This document shows, one piece after another, positions 44,177 through 55,964 of a DNA stretch of 64,000 nt. Position numbers and translations under genes: made by a program. The first letter of the stretch is position 1, and the number at the start of each line of letters is the position of its first letter. Below the pieces are notes generated by a model that did not search any database, was not told where the DNA came from, and saw nothing but the letters and a program-made list of their open reading frames with translations. The DNA is from Tubulanus polymorphus (taxonomy: Eukaryota; Nemertea; Palaeonemertea; Tubulaniformes; Tubulanidae), in NCBI RefSeq assembly GCF_964204645.1, contig NC_134035.1:10228501-10292500 (forward strand), written 5' to 3'.

Positions 44177-45267
44177 TTTTACTTTTCTAAAATAAGTATA
44201 TACAGAAAACAAGCCGCGTGCACGCGTGTAACGGATATCAATATTTTCAATAACTCCACGAATGAAATTAAATACTCCCCAGCGAAACTAGAGACAATAT
44301 ACGGTTACACATCGCACCGATATAACCCCGACTACCGATCGCTGAATTCCGTCGAGTTTCACAAACTGAAACAGGTATACAAGTCTCCGATTCGTCGAAC
44401 AAAGCCTTTTTAGACGCTGAAATTCGTCTCGATTCTCGATTCAGCGTTTGGGCATTAGTATCGAGCATGTACGCGACAAACCCGATGACCACTTCTTTCC
44501 TTACAAGGATGCTCGACTGATTCTCGAAACGCGGGAACTCGATATATTTTCCCTCGATTTACTAATGCGCCGGCCGCCACCGGTATACCTGCGGTGTTGA
44601 TGTTACAGGCAGGTAGCGATTTCACCGCGTATCAAACGAAACCGTAACCATATATCTGCCGGGAAAGAAATGCCGGTGCGGCACCTGAAACGACGTAATC
44701 GAATACTTACAGAACTTGGGCGGTAACTTTTTCAATGAGTGGCGATTAAAAATTCAGCCATCCATCGCGCACTGCAACCGTCGGGTCCCGCAGCCGCGGT
44801 GTTTTAACAGTTACGTTAACGATTACCGAATGGTACATTGTTAAATAACGGCGCCCGGTAATCTTATACCGCGACGAAGAAAAGTTTCCTCGTAAAAACG
44901 ATTGCAAACACACGCGAGTACAATACGTTCGATTCTGACGAACGAAGAAGAAAAAGGAGAAAATATGATAGAGAGCTAGGAAAGACGACGCGATGCGCAC
45001 GGATATTCGATAGGTTCTTTTCGACGTGATTGAAAAGGCCGTACGAATTATTGAAAAGTTTCTCGTCGCGATGATCGCGTCCCGATATCGTGGAGAACGT
45101 TTCGTAACTTAATGAATATAACGTAGTAGGATTCTCGCGCGACGAAGATGAATTTTTTATGAACGTTCGTCACTTTTTCGAACCCGAGAACCAGTCTCTC
45201 TCTCTCGGGTTCTTTTTCATGAAAACAAAACAAACTCGCAACCTGATCGACGTGAATCCGAATTGAC
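44177..45267. other. gene-free stretch, partly CpG-rich
   Basis: Short open frames only. No exon or repeat supported. Confidence 0.3.
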
Positions 45268-45800
45268 AGACCTGATATCTCTAATTGTAGTAGTTTTCAA
45301 TAAAAATGAAAGTAATTTGGCCTCAAAAATGAAGGTTTAATCGTTAATGAACTACAATTTATGCTGATTTTGAGAGTATCTCGATATTTCGGGGAGCAGT
45401 TGAGCTCTTAAAAACAGTAGTTAATACCCTCATATAGTCATTGTAGACAGGTTTGCTCATTGTCGTACTTTTTGCAAGAAATGACAGAGCAATTTGATTT
45501 CAATAATTCGAAAAATTGGTTTAATCGACAATGAACAAGAAATCATTCTGATTTTGAGAGTATTTCGATATTTCTAGTAGACAAGATCATAAGGGTAGAA
45601 ACTACTGTCAAATAGCAGTCGTTGAGTCGTAGTCAGGTCTCCTTATTTTAGTAGTTTTCACCACAAATGAGAATAATTTGACATCGAAAATAGAAGTAAA
45701 TGAAAAAGAAATAGAAATTATTCCGATGTATTTGAGAGTAGTTAAGCCCTTAATAAAGAAGCTACTGTCGAATAGTGATGTTAGTAAAGTCAGAATTGAG
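45268..45800 (+). repeat. tandem trimer of a ~180-base unit
   Basis: GATTTTGAGAGTATCTCGATA (45366), GATTTTGAGAGTATTTCGATA (45550) and GATGTATTTGAGAGTAG (45725) mark three units. Each carries TAGTAGTTTTCA-, AATTTGACATC- and CTACTGTC-type blocks. Old and diverged. Confidence 0.65.
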
Positions 45801-46479
45801 TCTGTCGGCAACATCGCCTTGAGCAGCAATATAACTATATAGCGAAAAAAAAACTTCAATTCAAACATTCATTTTAAAATATTGCATATATGATTGAACG
45901 GCGAGCTGAGTTGATAACGAAACCTCGCGGCGTTCGTTCAGCCGTGATCAGAATTATTCATTAAATATACAACAAAACACCAGTATAATTAGTATACACA
46001 AAATACGAACATTCGCAATCGGCAAACGAGATTTATCTATCAATAAATTTCAATAAATTAACAATAAAAAATCCGGTCGCATAGCCGGAATATATATGCT
46101 TTCATTGTTGTGTTCGGCTGGCCGACGAGATTAGATCGATGAGCAAATATTCACATTCGAAGGTCGATAGCAGAAAATTTACATCGCGTTTTCAGTCGCA
46201 GGTTCGTTGAAATAGTTCTTCGATTAGAATTACAATCGTCGTGCAACTGATTAACTACGTTCGAATTCATACGAAACAATGAATTCAATTCAGATAAAAT
46301 GAAAGCAAACAATGATTTAGAATTAATGATAACCCTTAAAAGTTCACCAACTGACGTTCAAGGGTAGATCGTAGACTTCATATAACACTTCAGAATTTAT
46401 AGCAAAAAATCTACATTTACCATTATGAAATGCCTTTTGAAAACTAATATCCATTCATCATTAGTCATCTTAGGTAGGA
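45801..46479. other. gene-free stretch
   Basis: Nothing supported. Confidence 0.35.
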
Positions 46480-46707
46480 TTTGTTATCTTTTTTTCTGTA
46501 CTTATTACTTATCATCAACCCATATTTTCATAGTTTAGTGTTATATTCCATTTTGTATTATTCCTAAATAACATTTTTGTAAATTATGTTCTGGTAGCAA
46601 ATCAACTGTTTATCCACTGTATCGCTAATAATGTATTTTCAAAAGACTTAAGCATATTTATACATACTGTAAAATTGTTCTTCTGTTAATAAAGCTACTT
46701 AAACCAA
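46480..46707 (+). mobile_element. possible retrotransposon or gene 3' end
   Basis: A T-rich, A+T-rich stretch ends CTTCTGTTAATAAAGCTAC with AATAAA at 46688-46693 and a short A run after 46705. It resembles a 3' UTR or LINE tail. No upstream coding sequence was found. Confidence 0.35.
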
Positions 46708-47874
46708 AAAAACTTCAGACTTCGTTTTATAGCATAAACATATTCCTAAAAAACAACTAGAAGAGAAGCTGTGTTCACCTGGTAAAAACACTCTATCAAA
46801 AGTTGTATTTGAAATATCTGTCTCAAAGTACCGTTCAATGGAATACCCCGTCCATAATGATCAAATCAATGCAAATCAATGCAGTAAAAACTGTGTTAGT
46901 TTAACTGATTTAAGGTATTGAATTTATTGAGAATTTGTAGTCGTCGCGATACTTTTTTCAGATATACACCTTACCACCTTACTAAAAATGGAGTCGGCGA
47001 GGTGGAAGTGAAATGTCAGGTCAGGTCAACACCAGCCGTCGTTTTCTGATTCGGGGAACACGTTTTGTGTTGTCGCGTCGAAGTTAACCCATAATCCGAC
47101 TTATTGTCCCGACACGGGAGTGGACTAGCGGAGAAACCTGCCCCCTAACCGACCGAGACAATACGCGACCGACCGGCCGAGAGCGGAGATAAACTCCCGG
47201 CGACGTTTTTCCGCGAAAATCAAAGGTGTCCGTAGCGATTGCGGAATGAATGCGAAATGACTATTGACTCGCCGGGCGACAATCATTTCATCGACGCACG
47301 GCGCGTTTTTTGCGCCATCGACATTAAAAAAATATGGCAGACGACGTTCGCCGTACACAATGGACAAATGATTTGACCGGACGACGCCGGACGGTGGATT
47401 TACTTTTTTTTCACCGATAACAAGAGGGTTTTTGTAATGATGATGATCGCGCCGCTCGAAGCACCGAGCGCCAGCTGTCTCACGATGGACGTCGGTGGTG
47501 GTGCGTTACTGTATCCGTTAACGAGCGCGGAGGCCGAACCCGGGATTTCGACGGACAGCCCTTAATTACCATGATAATGATGATGATTATTGTAATAGCC
47601 GCTGACTATCTGATAGACACGTGTTGACCGCTAGATCTACCCTCCTACTTCCTAATCAGAGAAAGTAAAAACCAAAATTTAAGAATCTCAGTTAAATCGG
47701 CTCATTATATTCTACTGAATATAGTCCGTAATGATATATTCTTTCCATGAAAAACAATACTCAAAACTCCCAGGTCCATTCTGTATGACATCTTAACTGG
47801 ATGTCTTGTACACAATTAAAAGGAGCTTAAAAACTTCAAATTCAGACAAAAATAACCCCAAATCCAATCGATTA
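46708..47874. other. gene-free stretch, CpG-rich at 47.0-47.5 kb
   Basis: No supported gene or dispersed repeat. Confidence 0.3.
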
Positions 47875-48365
47875 GAGATACAGATGTCAAAGTCAGGGTT
47901 GGACTAGATACAGATATGAAAGTCAGGGTCAGACTATATTCTGATGACAAACTCAGGGTTGGACTAGATACAGATTTCAGTGTCAGGGTTAACACTGGAT
48001 ACAGAAGTCAAAGCCAGTGTTGGAATAGATACAGATGCCAAAGTCAGGGTCAGACTATATCCAGATGACAAACTCAGGGTTGGACTAGATACAGATTTCA
48101 GTGTCAGGGTTAACACTGGATACAGAAGTCAAAGCCAGTTTTGGAATAGATACAGATGCCAAAGTCAGAGTTGAAATAGATACAGATTTCAGTGTCAGGG
48201 TTAACACTGGATACAGAAGTCAAAGTCAGGGTTGGACTAGATACAGAAGTCAAAGCCAGGTTTGGAATAGATACATACATCATTGTCAGGGTAACACTAG
48301 ACACAGAAGTCAGTCGAGGTTCAACTAGATACAGATTTCAAAGTCAGGGTTAAGACTAGATATCC
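47875..48365 (+). repeat. 30-base minisatellite, ~16 units
   Basis: The unit reads AGTCAGGGTTGGACTAGATA plus CAGATTTCAA with variants. A ~120-base block (TTAACACTGGATACAGAAGT at 47989 and 48110) shows higher-order structure. The 30-base length keeps frames open (VRVDT-type repeats); judged non-coding. Confidence 0.92.
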
Positions 48366-49210
48366 GATTCAGCGCCGTGATACACTGTGCCGTACTGCTA
48401 ATTGCCGGTATCTTCTTGACGCATATACAAAAGTCTGTCATACGATACGAATTAATTTCATCGCTAATTACCACTAATTATATAGCCGTACGCATGCGAC
48501 GACGACGATGTATTGTGATCGCGCATAAATTCATTTGTTCTCGACAAGAAAAACTGGAATTTTTATATGCGCCGAAGACGTATACGGATGCGGAATGACA
48601 AGAAAATGTGTATGTGACTGATAGCTGATAAAACAATGACTATCTCCTAGGAATTTCACACGATTTACGAAGACAAAGCTCCACAACGAACGGTGTTAAC
48701 TCTTCTACTCTTCTACGTCTTTTTCAAAAACTGTGGTTTATTGTGAAGCGCTGTGAACATGACAAATTTTGAGTTGAAAAGATTGTCAGGTTGGCCACTT
48801 TTGACTTGCATTTCCCCCCCCCCCCCGTGACTCTTCCCTGACATGTACGTTATTTTCCATGACTTGATCTGTATACACACAACTGCATCTCGAGTTGCGA
48901 GTTTTAGCAGTTTTGATAGGTTCCGCGGCTCGACCGGACTTTCTCAAATCATCGCTGGTTTTTTTTTTGTCAATTTCGCCGGCCCATTTGCAGTTCATAT
49001 TTAATCAGTCCCGCGACATAACTCTGCGTAATAAGTATCTGGCTTATGTAATGAACGAGTATTAAGCTCCGGCATATCAGTTCTACGGCTTTTCATCGAC
49101 GCAGCTTGCGTTTTCCCAAGCTAAGCAAATATTACTAAGACCATATACGTGTAGGAAACTTGTAATATATGGTTTACTTAATGTCTTTGTAATATGTACA
49201 TTTGCCTTAG
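48366..49210. other. gene-free stretch with an R2 fragment
   Basis: Nothing else supported beyond the R2 fragment listed next. Confidence 0.3.
48786..48872 (+). mobile_element. R2 fragment, left half
   Basis: GTCAGGTTGGCCACTTTTGA, a run of 13 C at 48814-48826, then GACTCTTCCCTGACATG and CCATGACTTGATCTG as in other R2 copies. Confidence 0.6.
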
Positions 49211-49369
49211 TCAGTGCGCAATATGTCTGTACTCCCGACAAACATACAGTACTGGCTCAATCACTCTATCTCGTATAGAATTACAGTAATTGAACGCGTT
49301 TTCAAGGCAACAGCAACATTTTTTCTCATCAACCACAGATAGACTTTTGTTGTCTCGGACAGACCAAGG
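49211..49369 (-). CDS. candidate (possibly terminal) exon, product unknown
   Basis: Minus strand: a strong acceptor TCATTGTCATTATGTGTTCGCAG precedes 49369. The frame starting there runs 52 codons to a TGA at 49211-49213 and is protein-like (PWSVRDNKSLSVVDEKK, then CCCC, then AFNYCNSIRDRVIEPVLY). A GTATGT donor at 49246-49247 offers an alternative end at 49248. A run of four Cys encoded by TGTTGCTGTTGC is unusual. No family recognised and no polyadenylation signal close by. Confidence 0.3.
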   Translation of the reverse strand, partial: PWSVRDNKSLSVVDEKKCCCCLENAFNYCNSIRDRVIEPVLYVCREYRHIAH

Positions 49370-50181
49370 CTGCGAACACATAATGACAATGATCGCGTAG
49401 CAGCTGATGCATTCGAGCACGGAGGTATTAAATGCCTTTAACTGAAGCATTAACCCCAAATCAAAGGGATGGCATCGGTCGCACTAATGCATATAGAATA
49501 CAGGGTTCTGGGGGCGGATCCGAGAAGACGGAGCTAAAATGACCATTTAAAAAATTTATAGCGTCGTTTTCATCTCTTGTCTCATCACTACTCTCTAATG
49601 ATACAAAGGGAATTTTGCTCTAGCGCCTAAGGCACCCCTCTGGATCTGTGTACGGATTCGATAATTTTAGGGCAAGTTCAAATGTTGACGATAAAAAATA
49701 TGCGTAGCCACTTAAAGCTGAGCCAAATAGTCCAAAATCTCCTCACTCAATATTCGCACGAAACAAATACCTCCGAAAATGCATACCGATATTCTGAGGG
49801 GACCTTAACAAGGAAGCCCTTTGAGTGTGTCATTATAGGCGACCAGTGCTCCTAACTTAATTACCAAAATTGTGCCCCCTTCTATCCATGCATGTATGTA
49901 TGTATCCCAAAGCATTTCTTCGTTTCAATCGATTCTTTCATTGTTGATGGTATGAATTCGAAGTGTAGGCTGAATACGTATGTTTCAATCGCGAGTCGTT
50001 TTATCAGATTGAAAATTAATTCATCACCTGACGATTTAAACACTCCGATCTGTGAGAGAGACACCAGCTCCTCTACCGTAATGTACTATAAACAAACAGG
50101 AGATGATCCAGGAATTTTTAATAGTGGGGGTGGGGGGGGGATCCGAAGTCTAGTTGAATAATGCAGACGCTAAGTCCTTAA
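49370..50181. other. gene-free stretch
   Basis: It holds a (TATG)n run near 49893-49906 and G runs at 50126-50140. Nothing else. Confidence 0.35.
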
Positions 50182-50455
50182 CCCTTTCAGTGCTGACTGG
50201 TTAATACCCTATAGTGCTAGAGATAATTTGAAAATTTAAAAAAATTCCACCCTAGTGTGTTGAACAACGGGAATACCACTATAGTGCGTCTACACTGCGC
50301 CGCAGTGTATCGTTAGTTACTAGTATTTCACTATGTTTGACACGTGCTGCCATTTTTCAAGAGAGATAATTACTAATTACTAATTACATCAATGTACTAG
50401 CAAAATCTATCACTGATTTATACACCGCACTGCGGTGTAGACGCACTGAAAGGGG
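50182..50455. mobile_element. piggyBac-type MITE in TTAA
   Basis: TTAA at 50178-50181 and 50456-50459 flank an element starting CCCTTTCAGTGC and ending GCACTGAAAGGGG. Subterminal segments TGCGTCTACACTGCGCCGC (near 50286) and CGGTGTAGACGCA (near 50434) are also inverted copies. TTAA targets with CCCTTT-like ends are the hallmark of piggyBac. At 274 bases with no open frame it is non-autonomous. Confidence 0.85.
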
Positions 50456-50459
50456 TTAA

Positions 50460-51490
50460 GGGGTTTGAAAAATAGATAATTTTCTGAGCATCTGGAGGGA
50501 TTAGAGATAACAGCCTGCAATTATTTGCCACCGTATGAGAAACTTTCCTAAGCCAGGCTGTGAAAATGTCATCTTGACAAAAATAGGGGGGGATGCTTCC
50601 GCCCCTGACAATCCGAGCCACACTCGTTTATTCACATTCACTATGGGTTAAATTCCTTTTTTTCGTCGATCTGCTGTCGTCCTCGACTAGGAGACTACCG
50701 TCATCGTCGTCGTCGTCGTCGTCGCGTAATCAATAAGCAATTTGAAATGAAAATTTAATCAATCGCAAACAGATATCATTAAATATACGGGGGACCGGTG
50801 TGTTACAAATCCATATAACGATAATAACGCGCTTGCACTCACGGGCTGCCGTATAAAATCTCAATACGAGCAATAATATAAATGAGTACGCGTATTACAC
50901 ACATGGATTAGGTATTCAGGCATTTTGCAGATAGATTTTTCAAATCCATCAATTTCCATTCAATCCATTAGACACGCTGTCTACGGGATGAAACACCTAA
51001 GCTACTGTAGATAATGGCTCGTATGTCTTGTATGTATTATCAGTGTAGCGATTGAAAATTTGAACATCGTTTTTGAACGGCTTTTTTGTTCCGATCGTAA
51101 CATTCAACAAAGCTACATACTCAAAATCCAGTTCCGCACTCGTTAATTGTGAGTCAAAAAAAGTTTGGTCGTCGTGTAAAGATTTCCGCCTTATCTGATT
51201 AATCCATATCACCAAATTCTCCAACATTTTCGTTTCCGAGGAAAATACCTAATTATGAAGAAATACTGAGAAGCGATCATTCTACAACTAATTTTCAAGT
51301 CAGCTATGGAAATGGTTGAGAATTCAGTCAAAACGTCACTACCGTCTAATTTCATCTTCATAATTATAGGAGTTTCCTTCAAATCTTCAACATGTTCTGA
51401 TAAAATGATAGCAGTTCATCAAGGACGAGACGAGTCCTTGTAATTCGAATAAGATGTTAGTCTTTTACTGGGCGATATCGGCTAACTCAC
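50460..51490. other. gene-free stretch
   Basis: It contains a (CGT)n run at about 50698-50724. No gene supported. Confidence 0.35.
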
Positions 51491-51564
51491 TGGAGTAATT
51501 GCATCAAGAAACTTATACATAAGTGGAACAAATTGCACAGTTCCGATTCAGACATAACTTTAAG
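51491..51564 (-). CDS. candidate internal exon, product unknown
   Basis: Minus strand: acceptor GACGGACTCTTTTTAG, 74 bases, donor CTCCA|GTGAGTTAG. One frame is open from the first base (VMSESELCNLFHLCISFLMQ); the other two contain stops. The peptide looks like an amphipathic helix. No family recognised. An R1 copy lies 40 bases away, so the exon, if real, has nearly been hit by it. Confidence 0.28.
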
Positions 51565-51605
51565 CTAAAAAGAGTCCGTCTTCGATGTTTGAACTCTATA
51601 GTGAC

Positions 51606-52500
51606 GACTGAAACCTCTGAAAAGTGCTATCAGTAATGAATTGAATTTTTTTTCAGTAACTTTTTTCATTGAACTACTAAAGAAAATGTTCAATTTAATC
51701 AACAGTAAGATCCTCAGAAACATCTTTCATATTTCTGTTGAAATTAATCAGTTATCAACGATAAGACCCTCAGTAACATCTTTCATATTAGTGTGTTCAA
51801 ATTAATCAGTAATCAACGATAAGACCCTCAGAACCATCTTTCATACTTCTGTTCAAATTAATCAGTAATCAACAATAAGACCCTCAGTAACATCTTTCAT
51901 ATTAGTGTTCAAATTAATCAGTAATCAACAATAAGACCCTCAGTAACATCTTTCATATTAGTGTGTTCAAATTAATCAGTAATCAACAATAAGACCCTCA
52001 GTAACATCTTTCATATTAGTGTTCAAATAAATCAGTAATCAACAGTAAGACCCTCAGTAACATCTTTCATATTAGTGTTCAAATAAATCAGTAATCAACA
52101 ATAAGACCCTCAGTAACATCTTTCATATTAGTGTGTTCAAATTAATCAGTAATCAACAATAAGACCCTCAGTAACATCTTTCATATTAGTGTGTTCAAAT
52201 TAATCAGTAATCAACAATAAGACCCTCAGTAACATCTTTCATATTAGTGTGTTCAAATTAATCAGTTATCAACAATAAGACCCTCAGTAACATCTTTCAT
52301 ATTAGTGTGTTCAAATTAATCAGTAATCAACAATAAGACCCTCAGTAACATCTTTCATATTTCTGTTCAAATTAATCAGTAATCAACAGTAAGACCCTCA
52401 GTAACAACTTACACATTTCTATATGCATCAAACAAATCAAATCACTATTTCTCATTATGGAATAGTAACAAATACTGAACATCAGGAACAGTAAGCAGCT
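51606..52500 (+). mobile_element. R1 element, copy 5, largest expansion
   Basis: The left block AACCTCTGAAAAGTGCTATC matches copy 4. The right block AACAAATACTGAACATCAGG plus AACAGTAAGCAGCT matches the other copies. Thirteen internal units lie between, in the same orientation as in copy 2. Confidence 0.75.
51691..52417 (+). repeat. R1 internal minisatellite, 13 units of 56 or 58 bases
   Basis: Units start at 51691, 51740, 51798, 51854, 51910, 51968, 52024, 52080, 52138, 52196, 52254, 52312 and 52368. The first lacks a few bases. Both 56 and 58 steps occur, but here in runs (58, 58, 58, 58) rather than alternating. Confidence 0.9.
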
Positions 52501-53855
52501 ATGTATAGTAATAATCAAACTCAGGCCAGAGAGATAGGGGTCCAATGCCATAAACCCTTTAGTATATCACATAATGAATAACATTTCAAATGCACGATTA
52601 TTTTTTACAGTTTTACTATTATCCCCGCAACGGAAATGGATGAATACTGCAAGATTATGCGTGATCAAACATTCGATTATATTTTATTAGTCGCGCAGAT
52701 GGCGAATTTCATTGTACTTAACAAGAGTAATCGTATCCCAATAACGAGCTACAATTCTTCAATTATCATTACATACATTCAGCGAATATACATAATAAAT
52801 AGCGCTGATAGATATATATATATATACATACATCTCTACGTGATGAGTAATTCATAGAAATGATTATAGACTTAAAAGACAATGTCAATTATAGATTTAT
52901 ATGAAGACCATCAACTGATATTAAACAGCTGCAAGATGAACCTGGCTTCTTTAAATTAGTCGAAAATGACTGTTTTAAAAAATGTATAACGGTTTAATGT
53001 TTCTGGATTGAATTTCAATTTTTCCATTCGTTATTATACCAGGGAGGCGGAAGCCCTGGATATACTACATGCGACCAGCAGGCCGTTCTTATAACAGCTC
53101 ATTCATCGCGCCGGCATCCCGCAACGATATCCCGCCAAGAAGCCGACATGATCGCCATCTATATTCTTCAAGCATAACTAAATAATATTCGTCGCAGAAA
53201 CTGATTTATTTTTAACGGCTTACTGCGCATCTGTAGATGACATTAGATTTGACAAGTCACACATATCGTTCTAATTGAAGCCATTTCTAGTTTTGAAAAT
53301 GACTCGTAGCAGCATTCAGTCGATGAGACATTACTCTCTTAGGTTTTCTTCACGATATTGTAAGGTTTAATCTTCATTCGAATTATAGAAAATCACTTCT
53401 TTATTGCCGATACAATCCGAAATTTTGGTCGGAGAGTTGTCGAATTCATTTGCTATTATGTAAGATTTTTACACATTTGCTCAAAAACATTTGTTATGTG
53501 CTAGTAAGCGAGTGAATCGGGGACAGCCTGGAGAAAATAGGAAGCAGTGATCAATACGTAAGCAATTTTTCCAAGAAACACATTCAAAACGATGCCATTT
53601 CTGAGAGGATGACTTTCTATCGTGATAAAAAGCACAACCTCAGTAAAAAGGCAGGTACCCCGAACCCCGAAACCACCGCATATGAAAGGTTGCATGTTTT
53701 CAAACCATTGTTTCCTTAAGTCATTACATACGATCCCGTTGGAACAGTATTGAATTTCACTCATGATGGATAGAGAACAAAACGGCCTAATGCCGGTCCC
53801 AAATCTAAGCCTGACCACGCAATTGACACTTTGTAAGGGTTCACCATCAAATGTT

Positions 53856-53857
<2 letters not shown>
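52501..53857. other. gene-free stretch
   Basis: Apart from a short inverted repeat CCAGGGAGGCGGAAGCCCTGG at about 53039, nothing is recognised. Confidence 0.3.

Positions 53858-53946
<89 letters not shown>
53858..53946. repeat. (TA)n microsatellite, ~89 bases
   Basis: Uninterrupted TA dinucleotides. Ile/Tyr open frames on both strands are shadows. Confidence 0.97.
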
Positions 53947-53949
<3 letters not shown>

Positions 53950-54563
53950 CAATTATTTAAATAAGATCAGCATCCCCTTGCGCGCGCACGGCATATATAA
54001 CCTGAAAGATGGAGATACATCATCGTCGTCTTTGTCATAACCGAGGGCAATAAAATACTACGAGAGCATCGAGCGCGATGACTGTAACAAACCACATAGC
54101 AGTAACAATAAAATACATATACACACACACAATAAAACTCTGATTATAGTTATTTACGCGCAGACATCCCGTTGACCAAATAAAAACGACGACTGATGAG
54201 AGGACGACGTTCGTTATACCCGATGACAACTGATATATTGTTTCGATTCGCTGAATGTTATATGTAATTCACGACAACGACGTTTATATTGCGTTGTGTT
54301 GTCGTCATGACGATAAACGTGACGACCGACCGCCGAAGTCGTTTCGATAATAAACGTACGACATATATGTGCGTCTTCGATACCGGTTTTAAAATAGTGA
54401 TTGAAAGCGAAATTGAAAACGATCGACTTTCGATTAACGAAATAATATCACTACTGCATGGACAGTGCTTGCGCCCTGCGTCTAAAATAGTTTCAAATAT
54501 CGTATAACTTTTAGGATGAAAATCTTTAAAAGCATAAACCTCGTTTTCTAATGAGTATAAACT
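53947..54563. other. gene-free stretch
   Basis: It contains an (AC)n run near 54118-54132. A 126-codon minus frame at 54258-54638 overlaps an R2 end and shows no motif. Confidence 0.3.
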
Positions 54564-54836
54564 TCTTGCTTTTCCCGGACTATTCCCGGACATGCACGTT
54601 GTTTTCCCTGTGACTTGATTTGCTAAAAATCTAATCAATTCACACAGTCAAATATGTAAGCCATAGACGGAAACTGTTTGATTTTACGTACAATCTAGCA
54701 ATCTCAACAAATATCCCCGACATTTCTCTAAATTCTTAGCTTTTTTTCCCAAATTGCAAGACTATTCCGTGACTTTTTTAAAGGAAAGAAAATTCCCTCA
54801 CTTATCCCTTATTTCCAGTTAAGTGGCCACCCTGAT
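54564..54836 (+). mobile_element. R2 element, copy 3 (longest)
   Basis: It shares TTGCTTTTCCCGGACTATTCC, AGACGGAAACTGTTTGATTT, TCTAGCAATCTCAACA and the right end CCAGTTAAGTGGCCACCCTG with other copies. Confidence 0.75.
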
Positions 54837-54887
54837 AAACAGTTTATTGACATGAAAGTTTTCGTGCTAAAATCTACCGAGGGCCTG

Positions 54888-55018
54888 GTCCAACATTTCC
54901 ATTTCCAAGTTTGCCAAATACTGGCATGGATCGATTTGGCACCAGAGAGAATGCTTGGCCTGTGCCTAATTTGGCATATTCTAAATTTGGCCCGAGTCGA
55001 AAACATCTGTGTGATCAT
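54888..55018 (+). mobile_element. R3 element, diverged
   Basis: CCTGGTCCAACATTTCC, GGCATGGATCGATTTGGCAC, GTGCCTAATTTGGC and a TGTGTGATCATAA end match R3 blocks. Confidence 0.5.
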
Positions 55019-55964
55019 AACTTATGTGTATGGTGTCTATCTATCATTCAGTGAGGTCACTGATACATTGTAAAACATACTTAAAAGTGTTCTCCACAAC
55101 AGGTTTAAGCCACCCCTTTCATATTCACATCCAAACCCTGAAAATCAACCATCCCTTATAGAATATCAGCTGCCCCTACCAGAATGGATGTCAATATTCT
55201 ATCAATGCTGATGATTGCTTTGATATATATATTGCGCTTATGCGAAAAATAGATTACACTAGATTCAAGCTTAAATCTTCGGTATTTTCTAGGGGGGGGA
55301 TCGAAAGCCTTGCTACTTCAGCAGCCTCTATAAATGCAGCCCCTTTTGGAGAATGCCGAGTTAAATTCTGTATGAAAAGATGCCTGAAGTAATCGAGTAT
55401 TAAAAAGAGACACACACACACACACATACGCAACGAACGGTTGGTTGTCATTGGTAGTGACTCGGTAAGACGGCATTATTGCCGCTGCAGCATTCTGCCG
55501 TAATGAATACCCGTACTTTATTTTGATATGAAAATTAATAGAATCCATTATCTTGTAAGACTCGAGTCACGAAGCGCAAAAACGTCGCAAACAATTAGCG
55601 CGTTGTCGTCACCGCCGGTCGAAGTACTACACGTGGGAGCGAGTCGTACATTAACGACGAAAATCTCGACGAAATTGAAGACGGAGAGAAAAAAAATAAA
55701 CGAACGCGTGATGCGACGACGACGGCGTAAAACGCACGCTAGACTCCGTTGTTCGTTCATTCATATCGTATGAACTACTAAACAGTGATTTCTTTGTGCG
55801 TTCCGCAGTATCTAATGACTGATATTACCGAGTGCAAACTTGTTGAACCCGACGAATTTCAGGTCGGCAATTTTCTAAAAATCGATTTTGCCGATATCAA
55901 TACAGCCTCATCGACCTTGAAACGTTCGGAATATATATACAGATTTGAACCATGTATTTTTGCA
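55019..55964. other. gene-free stretch with a (CA)n run
   Basis: (CA)n at about 55410-55427. An acceptor-like TTTCTTTGTGCGTTCCGCAG at 55808 is followed by a protein-like frame (MTDITECKLVEPDEFQ), but no donor fits before the R8 repeats begin. Confidence 0.25.
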
